Shown here: one piece after another, positions 21,113 through 30,902 of the stretch
Numbering within the stretch: position 1 is the first letter of the stretch
Layout: the number at the start of each line of letters is the position of its first letter
Notes under the pieces: generated by a model
The model's input: only the letters and a program-made list of their open reading frames with translations
Database searches by the model: none
Told to the model about the DNA's origin: nothing
DNA from: Thecamonas trahens ATCC 50062
Lineage: Eukaryota > Apusozoa > Apusomonadida > Apusomonadidae
NCBI RefSeq assembly: GCF_000142905.1
Contig: NW_013657630.1
Location: 1 to 47,289, forward strand
Reading direction: 5' to 3'
DNA: 47,289 bases
Translations under genes and position numbers: made by a program

Positions 21113-21761
21113 GGTCGTTGAGGAGGATTGGAGACGGGTGTACCAATCGCTAGTTGGCAGAGCCAGCTGGTGTGTTGGGGGGTGGGGAGGGCAAGATGGG
21201 GCGTGGGGCGTACGACGTGGGGCGAGGGCCTTGGTGAGGGGCGGGGCGCGAGGAGCGCACAGGGGGGGAAAGAGACAGGGCGAACCTGGCCCTTGGCCGG
21301 CTGTGCATGCACCGCAATGTGGCGGTGTCTGTTTTGGCTTGCGAATGGTTTTGTGGGTGGTGAGGGATGGGGGGGGGGGGGGGGGCCNNNNNNNNNNNNN
21401 NNNNNNNNNNNNNNNNNNNNNNNNNNNNNNNNNNNNNNNNNNNNNNNNNNNNNNNNNNNNNNNNNNNNNNNNNNNNNNNNNNNNNNNNNNNNNNNNNNNN
21501 NNNNNNNNNNNNNNNNNNNNNNNNNNNNNNNNNNNNNNNNNNNNNNNNNNNNNNNNNNNNNNNNNNNNNNNNNNNNNNNNNNNNNNNNNNNNNNNNNNNN
21601 NNNNNNNNNNNNNNNNNNNNNNNNNNNNNNNNNNNNNNNNNNNNCCAGCCAGTCACCCGCCCCACCCCCCTCCCCGACTCGACGACAGCTACCTCCCGTT
21701 CCTCGTCTACCTTCCCCTCGCCACTTCACCACACACAGGCTACACAGCAGCAACGTTGAGC
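21113..21761. other. Divergent intergenic region with G17 run and 257-base assembly gap
   Basis: Bases 21369-21385 are 17 G in a row and bases 21388-21644 are N. The sequence before the gap is G-rich; after it, C-rich. A first exon or promoter of the following gene could be hidden in the gap. Confidence 0.9.
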
Positions 21762-22055
21762 ATGGACGACGGCGGAGCAGCAGCAGACCTTGCAGTCGAG
21801 CACAATGCACACGTGCGGCTGCAGAACGTGCTCGCTGGCTCCGAGGTAGCCCGCGGACCGCGGCGAGGCGGAGGTGGCGGCCGAGGGCTGCGAAGCAGCG
21901 GCTTCCTTGGCGGAGGAGGGCGCGATGGCGTACATGAGGGATGGACGGCACGGTTCTGGGCGTTCTTCACCCAGCGATCGTGTGTGGTGGCGCTGATTGC
22001 CGCCTCGTTTGTCGCCGTCTACTTTCTCCTTGCGCTCCGCAACCAGCCGGTGTGA
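21762..22055 (+). CDS. Small tail-anchored membrane protein, family unknown
   Basis: A 97-residue product from ATG 21762: an acidic/neutral N-terminus, an Arg/Gly-rich middle (GPRRGGGGGRGLRSSGFLGGGGR), and one C-terminal hydrophobic helix (SCVVALIAASFVAVYFLLAL) with only five residues after it. That topology is typical of tail-anchored proteins of ER, Golgi or mitochondria. No SNARE heptads or Sec61-beta signature are clear. The frame is open upstream into the gap, so the protein may be longer or have an upstream exon. The 3' end faces the next gene at 33 bases. Confidence 0.6.
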   Translation: MDDGGAAADLAVEHNAHVRLQNVLAGSEVARGPRRGGGGGRGLRSSGFLGGGGRDGVHEGWTARFWAFFTQRSCVVALIAASFVAVYFLLALRNQPV

Positions 22056-22088
22056 CAACTCACATGGCCTGGCCTGCCCTGGCCGCCG

Positions 22089-22249
22089 CTACGCTCGGAT
22101 TGTGTTCACTGCGCCCGCATGCGAGCGCTGGGCGGTGTCGATGCAGTCGCCGACCCAGTCAGCGACGCACGACGAGCCGTGGATGCCGGCGACGGTGTAG
22201 CCGATCTTTCGGCAGCGGAAGTCATTCTGGCCCTGCCATCGCGAGACCG

Positions 22250-22283
<34 letters not shown>

Positions 22284-22976
22284 CGACTCGATCGACTCCG
22301 AGTCCGAGTCCGAGATCGAGTCCGAGGATAGCGCAGAGGCAGAGGCAGTCGAGGCGGCGTGTGTTGCGTCGCCGGAGAGTGTGCCGTCGGTAGGCGCGAG
22401 AGCGATGCGAGGCTCGTGCGGCTCGCCAGGCGCAACTACAACGACAGCAGGAACTGCCAGAGCATCAAGCGGCTTACTGGACGTCGGCGGGCCAACGGTG
22501 TTGGCAAAAAGTCGCCCAAAGAGCCGGCAGCGAGGCATGGTGCATGCTGGGCGCAGGCGCACAGCCGAGCCCGGCTCGGCTCGCGGCTGTGTTCCAAACA
22601 GTTTGGCAGCGTTCCGAGCCCAATCCGGGCAAGCCGGCGGCTCACGACACGAGTCGATATGGATGGACATAGGCGCAGCTATATCCTTGAGCACATCGGA
22701 GAGGTCGAGCTCGGGGATTGTGGGCCGAATGCTTAATGGCTTGGGCGAGGTGGCCGTGATGATAGCTCCGGGAAGGAGCGGACTCGTGGCCGGCGAATGA
22801 ATGGCGAGTGACAGTTCGGCAGAAGTGGCGGGAGAATGGAATGTGTCCACCACCCCGCTACTCATCGAGGGCATAGTGTTCTTAGAATTGGGGAAGGAGC
22901 TCTTCTGGCTCTCAAGGTACTCGTACTCTGGCTGCTTATCCACCTGTCGGGTCGTGTCCCGTGCGCTTAGCGGCAT
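22089..22976 (-). CDS. Hypothetical Ser/Asp-rich protein
   Basis: A 295-residue open frame, not recognised. It is Ser/Pro-rich at the N-terminus, with an acidic low-complexity segment (SDSDSESIESDGDGDGDGDGD, about residues 230-250) and a C-terminal Cys-containing segment (NDFRCRKIGYTVAGIHGSSC). Third-position GC is lower than in neighbouring genes, so this is either a fast-evolving gene or a chance open frame. The 33-base tail-to-tail distance to the previous gene matches the spacing of the real convergent pairs here, which supports it mildly. Confidence 0.45.
22257..22285. repeat. GTCGCC hexamer repeat
   Basis: A run of GTCGCC units (plus strand) encodes the Gly-Asp tract of the overlapping minus-strand frame. 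Confidence 0.8.
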
Positions 22977-23423
22977 CGTAGACGTTGGTAATGAGGTTGG
23001 AAGTGCTGATGAATGCGGCTCGGCTCATGGAACAGAAAGTTGAGTGTGCCTCGCTCCGCTCTCTCCTACCGCCCAACGCCCATCGCTCCTTTTTTACCTC
23101 TCGCCGGTTGTTCTTTCACGAACCATACAGACACCACTCCACACCCCATACCTACCCATCCCCGCAACTCGACTCTCCATCGCCTTGCGATCCATGGCAT
23201 ACACACGACATCTCCGCGGATGATCGGCTCGCTCCATGCCAACAACCTTACCCCGCCCGACAACCTCGATAGCTGTGACCCCTCCTGGCCGGGCCGGTTG
23301 TTGCAGGCTGTGGTTTGCAGACCAGAGACCGGAGAGCGCTGTTGTCTTCATTATCGATCGGCGACGCCCACGGTCCCACCAATCCCATCCACATCCGAGT
23401 CATCCCATCTCGTTCACTCGTCC
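22977..23423. other. Intergenic stretch without recognised gene
   Basis: No coding pattern was found on either strand. It separates the hypothetical gene's start from the 3' end of the coiled-coil gene. Confidence 0.45.
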
Positions 23424-24295
23424 TCAGCGACGACGCTTGGACTTGGAAGAGTGCGACCGGCGAGTCTTGCGCGCAGCCTCGTCTTCGTACTGATGCAGAC
23501 GCCGCTGCAGGCGCTCGACCTGCAGCTTGAGCTTGACCACCTCCTTGATGATCGACTGCGACACCTCTATCCTCGTCCACCATCACACACACACACACGC
23601 CACACGCCACACACACATGAGTCGCCTCCTCTCGCCCAGTCCACATCTCCCCATCAACTCCCACCACACCATCGCCCCGCATCGCAGCTCACGCCGCGCA
23701 ACCACCGGTCATCCATGAATGCCATTAGCTGCAACGGTTGCGACCGTAACGACGGCTGCAACGGCTACGACGGCTACACCGGTTGCCATGACTGCCGTCG
23801 ACACGCCCGAGTGTCTCTCCCCCCCTCCCCCCCCCTCCCCCCTTCTTCTTCCCAAATCCTAATTTTCAACCGACAGACGTACCTCCGATCTCCTCGCGCG
23901 GGAGCGGCGGCGGCGGGCCGTATCCCGGCTGAGGAGGCGCTACCCAAGCCAATTGACAGCCACCCACAAGCCCACAAGGTAAGTACAGTACATGCTCCGC
24001 CTCTACATATCGCCAGAGCTGCTTCTATCTTCCTCATGCTCCCCAACTACCCAGCCATGCCCACGCACCGTCCCCACCCCCCCCCCCCCCCCCTCCGCCG
24101 CACTCGAATCGTACCGTAACCGCCAGCCGGCGCACCATAGCCATAGCTCGGGGCGTAGCCACGCGGCGGGTAGCCCGGCGGGCCGTAGCCCGGAGCGGGA
24201 GGTCCCGGAGCAGGGCCGCCATAGCCGCCACCATACCCACCGCCGTATCCGCCAGCGTCGTAGCCGTAGCGTCCACCGTAGCCGTAGTCACTCAT
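23424..24295 (-). CDS. Three-exon Gly/Pro/Tyr-rich coiled-coil protein
   Basis: Exons 24295-24115, 23939-23883 and 23566-23424 join at phases 1 and 1 into a 126-residue protein. Exon 1 encodes MSDYGYGGRYGYDAGGYGGG and similar Gly/Tyr/Pro repeats, exon 2 a Pro-rich linker (APPQPGYGPPPPLPREEIG), and exon 3 a coiled coil (VSQSIIKEVVKLKLQVERLQ) with an Arg/Lys/Ser tail (KTRRSHSSKSKRRR). Each exon alone looks like noise; the joined frame and the GT-AG borders make the model. The YG-rich prion-like head plus basic tail suggests an RNA-binding or membrane-associated low-complexity protein; no family was recognised. Its start faces the pyrophosphatase fusion gene, 473 bases away. Confidence 0.8.
23567..23882 (-). 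other. Intron 2 of the coiled-coil gene (316 nt)
   Basis: It starts GTACGTCT and ends GGATAG, phase 1. It contains G6-G8 runs and a GT-rich stretch. Confidence 0.8.
23940..24114 (-). other. Intron 1 of the coiled-coil gene (175 nt)
   Basis: It starts GTACGATT and ends GGGTAG, phase 1. It contains a run of more than 15 G on the coding strand. Confidence 0.8.
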
Positions 24296-24768
24296 GGTCG
24301 TCGCGAGTTAGGTGTCTCTCCTCGCCCTGCCCTCGCCGTTTGTCCGCCAGCACCTCACCATGCCGAGTGCTCATCCGACCCAACTTGCCGGCTCAACCGT
24401 CTCGGCCTCACGCTATGGGGCCGATCACAGAGAACACACGAGTGGTATAGCTATGGTGCAGTCCGATGAGGTGTCTCTCCTAACCGCCTCTCATACCACA
24501 GCCCATCATGGCCACACACCATCACGACCAACATCTACCCATGGAGACAGGAGCTGGCATGATGTCACCCAGAACAAAGCCAACAGCCCCAGTTACGCCC
24601 ACCATCCAACGTCCAAAGGTCGACCCTACGCAAGATCATCCGCCTGTAGCTTGTCGTCCATGCCTTCCGAGTCAGCAACCGAGTCAACAACCGAGTCGCC
24701 CTGCTTATGCACACGCTCAGCTCTCGGCACAGCTCTCGGCACACTGCTCTCTCTCTCTCTCTCCCATC
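24296..24768. other. Divergent intergenic region
   Basis: A shared upstream region of two divergent genes. A CT-repeat (24745-24763) lies just before the ATG at 24769. No TATA-like box was recognised. Confidence 0.45.
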
Positions 24769-26677
24769 ATGTATCGCCACAAGCTGATGAAGGAAGTCAG
24801 ACGACGACCACGGGTGTATGCAGCTGTGGCAAGTGCAGTCATGGTGATGTTCCTGTTCATGGTATGTGCTACGCACTCTCCCATACCCCTCCTCCTCCGC
24901 CCCCCCCTCCCCCTCCGCCAACCAACCACCCCGTACTCATCACAGTCACCAGGCATCATTCCGATCACACTCTCCTTACGCTGTCGAGCACGTCGGTACT
25001 CCGGGCTCGGCCAATTACGCAGTCTGGGTCACAGACGCAGCATCGGGCAAGAGAATCTCGGCATGGCACGATGTGTGGCTCATCCCCTCGGTAGCCACCG
25101 CATCGTCGCACGTGGTCAACTTTGTCAATGAGATTCCCAGAGCCACTCGCGCAAAGTATGAGACACAGACAACGGTTGCTGGCAATCCCATTGTTCAAGA
25201 TCGGAACGACGGCGGCGAGCTGCGGTCGTACACCTACGGCGAAACGTTCTTCAACTACGGCGGCATACCGCAGACGTGGGAAGATCCCAATGTGATGGAT
25301 GTCGAGTCGGGGGCCGGCGGTGACGGCGATCCGCTTGACGTCATCGAGCTCGGCGCCTCACCCCTGCGGGTCGGTGCTGTTACGCCGATCAAGGTCCTTG
25401 GCGCCTTGCCCATGCTCGACCAGGACGAGATCGACTGGAAGGTCATTGCCGTTGCCGTGGACGACCCGGCCGCGAGCCGCTGGCACTCGATCAATGACGT
25501 CGAGCCACGACTCATGGCCGGCATCACGGACTGGCTGGTCAACTACAAGACAACCGATGGCAAGCCGAAGAACGTGCTAGGCGCTCCGATTTCTTCCGCG
25601 GAGGCCATGGCGCTCATCCACGACTGCCACGCCCAGTGGCGCGCTCTCCGCCGAGGCCATGCCCCGCCGGGCAAGCTCTGGACTGGTGTTCCGTCGTCTG
25701 CTGCTCGTGTCCCCTACGCTACTATTCTCGCCGCCGCTGTTCACGCCGCCGAGTCGGCCGGTGATGTCATCGCTGCCGTCCACACTTCCAAGGCTCTTGC
25801 CACCGTCACCAAGGGCACCACTGATGAGGGCGTCGTCGATCCACTCACTCTCGCCGACCTCGCTTCACACACTATCATCACTTCGACCCTCGCCGACCTC
25901 TGGCCGGCCCTCGTCGTCGTCTCTGAGGAGGACGACCCCGATCCGGACGCCGCAGCCGCCGTCGCCGACCTTCTTGCGGCTGCCACGCCGCGTCCGCTCG
26001 ACCTGCATCTATTCGACGACCACGATCCGGGGTTTCTCCACGCTGCGCCGCTCGACCGCCTCACGGTCTGGGTTGATCCGCTCGACGCGACCAAAGAGTT
26101 CACCGAGGACCTCCTCGAGTACGTTACCGTCATGGTCACCGTTGCTGACGCCGGCCGCCCTGTCGCCGCCTGCATCCACCAGGTCTTTGCCGACTCGGCC
26201 GCGCCCGACCAACCGCATGTCACCTCGGCCGCCTCGCGCGCCTCGCGCACCGTCTGGGCTCTTTCCGGTGCCGCCACGCCCGGCGGCCATGCCGAGTCGG
26301 TCCTCTCGCCGCAGCCGCGGGTCATCGTCTCGCGCTCGCACCCTGGCCAGCTCACCGAACCTCTCGACGCGCTCCACGCCTCCAAGATTGCCGCCGGCGG
26401 TTCCGGCTTCAAGGCCCTCGCCGTATGGGACGGCCATGCCGACATCTACCTCCACCGCACCGCCATCAAGCTCTGGGACATTGCCGCGCCCGATGCTCTC
26501 TTTACCCTCAATGACGGCACCTTTATCGGATGGTCCGGCGCCCGCTTTGACTACAGCGAGCCCGACGCGTACCTCACTCACAACGGTGTCTTGGCCTCGT
26601 TTGCCCCCACCAAGCGCCTCCTTGCCGCTCTCGATGGCATTGAGCCCGGCAGTGCCAAGTCCCACCCCAAGTCCTGA
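24769..26677 (+). CDS. Fusion of family I inorganic pyrophosphatase and gPAPP/IMPAD1-type 3'-nucleotidase with signal anchor
   Basis: Exon 1 (24769-24861) encodes 31 residues, MYRHKLMKEVRRRPR plus a hydrophobic stretch (VYAAVASAVMVMFLFM); exon 2 (from 24953) the rest, 605 residues in all. Residues about 40-265 are a eukaryotic-type soluble pyrophosphatase: NEIPR, NPIVQD, NYGGIPQTWEDPN, GDGDPLDV, LDQDEIDWKV and NYKTTDGKP keep the metal and phosphate ligands (family knowledge). Residues about 280-600 are an inositol-monophosphatase-fold enzyme closest in motif to Golgi PAP phosphatase: SEEDD, WVDPLDATKEFTED, VIVSRSH, AGGSGFKAL and LWDIAAPDA. PPi is released when PAPS is made and PAP when it is used, so the chain may clear both sulfation by-products. 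The Arg-rich signal-anchor-like N-terminus suggests ER/Golgi, or less likely mitochondria. No frame break; both halves look active. Confidence 0.9.
24862..24952 (+). other. Intron of the pyrophosphatase fusion gene (91 nt)
   Basis: It starts GTATGTGC and ends GTCACCAG, phase 0. It holds a C8 run. The nearer CACAG, six bases earlier, would give the wrong frame. It is the only intron in the window not starting GTACG. Confidence 0.75.
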
Positions 26678-26888
26678 TCAAATCTCCTTCTCTGTCGTTA
26701 TCAGCAGTATCAAACAAGCTGGCACTAGCTCATCAGCCAGTTTGCCGTTGTCAGCGAGGTGACGTACTCTGAACGGCCCATGCCGCCCGAGTGACACCGC
26801 CAGCCACACGTTTCCCGCACAACCGCCACGTGAGTGGCATTCAGCTACAACCGTCACCACGCCACGCCACCCGTCACAGCCACCACCC

Positions 26889-29800
26889 ATGCCCGACTGG
26901 TGGGAGGAGCGACTCAAGCAGCGTAGGGGATCCAAACAGACTCGAGGCAGTCGGCCTGCCCACGGCTCTGGTCGGCCTGGCTCACCCTCGCCTGGTGCCA
27001 CACCCGCACCCGCCAGCTCTCCCTCGCCCTCGCCCCACCGCTCTGCCCGCCGCCGTCGTTCCATACTTGTTCCGGCCACCCCGGCCCGGAAGCGCTCATT
27101 TGCTGCGGGTGCTGCTTCATTGGCGGCGGCGGCTACCGCTGCGAGATCGTCTTCAAGATCAGTGCGCAAGTCGCGCTCACGCCATGCCTCCGCCTCCTCC
27201 TCGTCGTCATCGTCGTCATCGTCGTCATCGACGTCAAACTCAGACTCGGCATGCTCGCGCCACGACTCGGACTCTACCCCAGCTTCCGACTCCAACTCGA
27301 CGTGGTCGTCGTCGGCTGCATCAACTCGCTGCAACTCGCGCTCGCTCGACAAGTACAAGCTGAAGAAGACGCGATTCTCCAAGGCCAAGGCCAAGGCCAA
27401 GGCCAAGTCCAAGTCCAAGGCCAAGGCCAAGTCCAAGGTCCCCAAGCCGCCGGATCAGGGCGGGGCGTCTGACGACACTCCGTCATCAGTCTCGCTCGAC
27501 GCCGACATCTCCGATCCAGACTTTCTCTACTCGTCCAACTCGTCCGGCCTTGCGGTCGGCCTCCCGCCGCTCTCCGACTCGGAGTGGGCGTCGCGGACGC
27601 AGGAGATCGAAGAGTTCCGCGCACGTATGCGCGCCGCCAAAGCCGGGGCTAAGGTTTCTGAACTCGGCGAGACCAACATCACCATCCTTGCCGGCTGGTC
27701 CTCGGTCAACGGCCTACTCTCGAAAAGTGTCTCGTTCGGCGAGGCCATGCTCGAGGCCGCAGAAGCTGCCCGCCGCGCCCGCGCTGCCTGGCTGGCCTCG
27801 CTCGAGGAGCTGGCCCAGGAAGCAACCGGCCCTCTCTCGGCCGTGCTCGGTGACCTTGGTGCTGGCCTCGCCACCGCTGTCGACAAGTACATGCATCTCG
27901 ATGTGAAGACCAACAAGCGGCTGCGCGCCCTCGAGGAGCACTTTTTGGCGCCGCTGGCAGAGACTCACGCGGCCTCGGTCTCGGTCTTTGCCTCGTGGAA
28001 TGAGTCGTACATCACAAACGACACTGCCCACCTCGACGAGGTGCTCGAGCGCAAGGCGCTCGTCGATGAGGCGGCGGCCATCACCCGCGAGCAAGGCAAC
28101 GCCTCGTTCCTTATATCCGGCCGAGACTTTGCGCTCAAGCAAGTCCGCCAGTTTCACGCCACTGCCAACTCGTGGCGTGACTTTCGCGTCGAAGCGTCGC
28201 GCGGCATGAACCTTGCCCTCCGCTCCATCTTCTCTGACTCGCTCGGCCTCCTCGCCTTTGCCGACAAGATCGCCGTCGCCGAAGCCTCGTCGCTCATCTC
28301 CAAGCTGAAGCCGCTCTCGCCGACCCTCCTTCGTCTCAAGCTCCTTTCTCCCACCCTCCCTGCCAAGACCCGTGCACTGCTTGACGCCACAGCCGCCGCC
28401 TCGGTCACCGTTGACGCCGTCCCGGAATCGGCGCTTTGGTCCGCCGACGCGCTCGCCGAGCGCCTCGAGGCCGCCGCTGCCGCCACAGCTCTCGCTGCGC
28501 CGCCCACCGCCCACTTTTTGCCCACCTTTCACTCAGATGACGGAAGCGCCACCTCGGACATCCCGCAGCTCTCTGTCTTGGTCTCGTCGTCTGATCTCGC
28601 GCCGCCGCGTCCCTCGCCGCTCAACCGGACCTTCCACGGCATTCGCCGCGAGAACTCACTTCCGGACGCATCCGGCTTCAATGGCTCGAGCGCCTCGCTC
28701 GCCTTTAGCCGCGAAGACTCGATGGCCTCGGTGTCGCGACAGGGCTCGGGCATGTTTGCGCGTGGCTCGCCGTCACCCAAGGACTCGATCCTGCGCCGGG
28801 CGCTCGGCGGCGCGCACGCGCTCAAGCTCCAGGCAACTGCCACGTCGCTGGCGTCGTCGACCATTGCAAATCTCCGCTCGGCGTCGCGGGCGCGGCTCCT
28901 TGGCCGCTCCGACTCGAACGCCTCCATCATCATTCAGCGTGAGTTCCAGGCCCATGTCCGCTCGCGTGCTGCGATGTTTTGCAGCGCTTCTTCCGTCGCT
29001 GGCGAACGCTACAAACCTTCCGCGCCGTCGTCGAGCGCGTTGTGCAACGTGCACGCGGCATGATCACGCTCCCGGCAGCGCTGCCGTACTGGCACGACCC
29101 GTACGACCACTCCAACTGCTCGGTCACCTTCAACGGCCTCGAGCTCGAGCTCCTCATCCGCAAGCTCACCCAGCCATTTGCCACTCACACCGAGCTCCTG
29201 CATGTCTTCCTCACCACCCACACTCTCTTTGTGGCGCCCGACAAGCTCTTTGACCTCCTCGTCCTCCGCTTTACATCTCAGCCAAAGAACCTGACCGCCG
29301 CCGCCCTCGCCTCGTTCAAGGCCCACACCCGCGACGCCCTTCAGACTGCCGTCCTCCACTTTATCGATGCCTGGGTCCACTTTTCGTCGAGCCACCTCCT
29401 CACCACGCGAACTGGCCCCGTCATCTGCGACTGGTTGGGTGGCATTTCTCCATCGAGCGAGGTCGCGCCCGAGGTCGCTGCCATCGCCTCGGACCTCGCT
29501 GCCAAGCTCACCAAAGTGCCCAAACGCCCGCCTCTGTCGCTGGCGACCGCCAACTCGAGCACTCGGCGTCAGTTGCGCGGCTCACCAACTTTCCCGACTC
29601 GATTCTCCTAACGAGCAAGCCGATCTCGGTACTCGACGTCGAGCGGGTCCATGCACTCGAGCTCGCCCGCCAGCTATGCCTCCTTGACTGGGCGCCCCTC
29701 GCACGGCTCCAGCCGCGTGAGCTCCTTGCACAGGGCTGGTCCAAGGCCAGCGCGGCGAGCAACTCGCCCAACGTCCTTGCTCTCATCGAGCGATTCAATC

Positions 29801-30900
29801 TTGTGTCCGAGTGGGCGGCGACGGAGATACTGCTCTCGCCGACGCCGCAGGAACGGGCGGTCAAGATCTGCCTCCTCGTCGACGTGGCGACCAACTGCCT
29901 CGCGCTGGCGAATTTTTCCTCGCTCATGGCCATCATTTCAGCGCTCGAGTCTGCGGCCATCTCACGGCTCAAGTTTACCTTTGAGCTTGTGCCGGAGGAC
30001 TACCTCATGCAGTTCAAGGTGCTCAAGGAGGTCATGTCGATGAACCACAACTACCTCAACTACCGCGACAAGCTCAAGGCGACCGAGCCGCCGGCGGTGC
30101 CGTACATGGGTGTCTTCCTCGCCGACCTCGTGTTCATTGACGACGGCAATCCCGACACGCTCCTCCGGTCGTCGCCGCTCATCAACGTCGAGAAGCACCG
30201 CATGACAACCTCGGTCATCGACACCATCCTCCGTTGCGCCTCGGTCCCGTACGCGCTCTACCAGGTGCCGCCCATCCAGGCATACCTCCTCCGCGACAAC
30301 TTGCCGCGGCTCGACGAGAACCAGCAGTACAAGCGGTCACTCGCGCTCGAGCCGCGGTCGGCGACCGCCAAATCGGTCGGCTCGCGCCGGCGCCGCATCA
30401 AGTACACCCCGCAGCGCGGGAACCAGCGGCCCGAGTTTGACGCCGGCGACGACGCTCAGCTCATCGATGACCTGCTCCGTCACATGGAGCGCCGCACCGT
30501 GGCCAAGGGCGAGCACATTGTCCGCGTCGGCGAGACCGGCCGCTCCATGTTCTTCCTCGTCGACGGTGTCGTCGAGGTTGAGCTCCCCGACGGCCGCTCG
30601 TTCCTCTGCAACCAGGGCGCGTTCTTTGGCGAAATCGCCATGTTCCTCGACCAGCCGCGCTCGGCCTCCATTCGCGCCCACTCGGCCGCCACCATTCTTG
30701 TCCTCACACGCGAGGTCTGCGATGACGTCATGTCTGCATACCCCGAGCTCCAGTTCAAGTTCCAGCGACTCGGCGAGGAACGGCTCCGCGCCGACGAAGC
30801 CGGGTCTGACTCGTCCAACTCAAAGCTCCGCAAGTGGATGCGCAAGATTGCCGTCTCGGCCACCGAACGCGCCATCAACTACACTTTTCCCACAGAGTGA
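26889..30900 (+). CDS. Ras-type guanine nucleotide exchange factor with IQ motif and C-terminal cyclic-nucleotide-binding domain (two frame breaks)
   Basis: Order: a Ser/Arg-rich disordered head with a KAKAKAKSK tract (1-200); a long helical domain (about 230-470) that might be BAR-like; Ser-rich linker; an IQ-type helix (ASIIIQREFQAHVRSRAAM); RasGEF N-terminal/REM module (LELLIRKLTQPFATHTELLHVFLTTH); CDC25 catalytic domain (NVLALIERFNLVSEWAATEIL, RAVKICLLVDVA, FLADLVFIDDGNPD); and a cNMP-binding domain whose phosphate-binding cassette is FFGEIAMFLDQPRSASIRA with the key Glu and Arg. Epac has its cNMP domains N-terminal; the C-terminal position recalls Dictyostelium GbpC/GbpD (established knowledge). 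Two -1 shifts are needed, in a T4 run at 28976-28981 and near 29572-29592. It probably activates a Ras/Rap GTPase under cAMP or cGMP control. It ends 2 bases from the convergent KIFBP stop. Confidence 0.88.
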
Positions 30901-30902
30901 TG

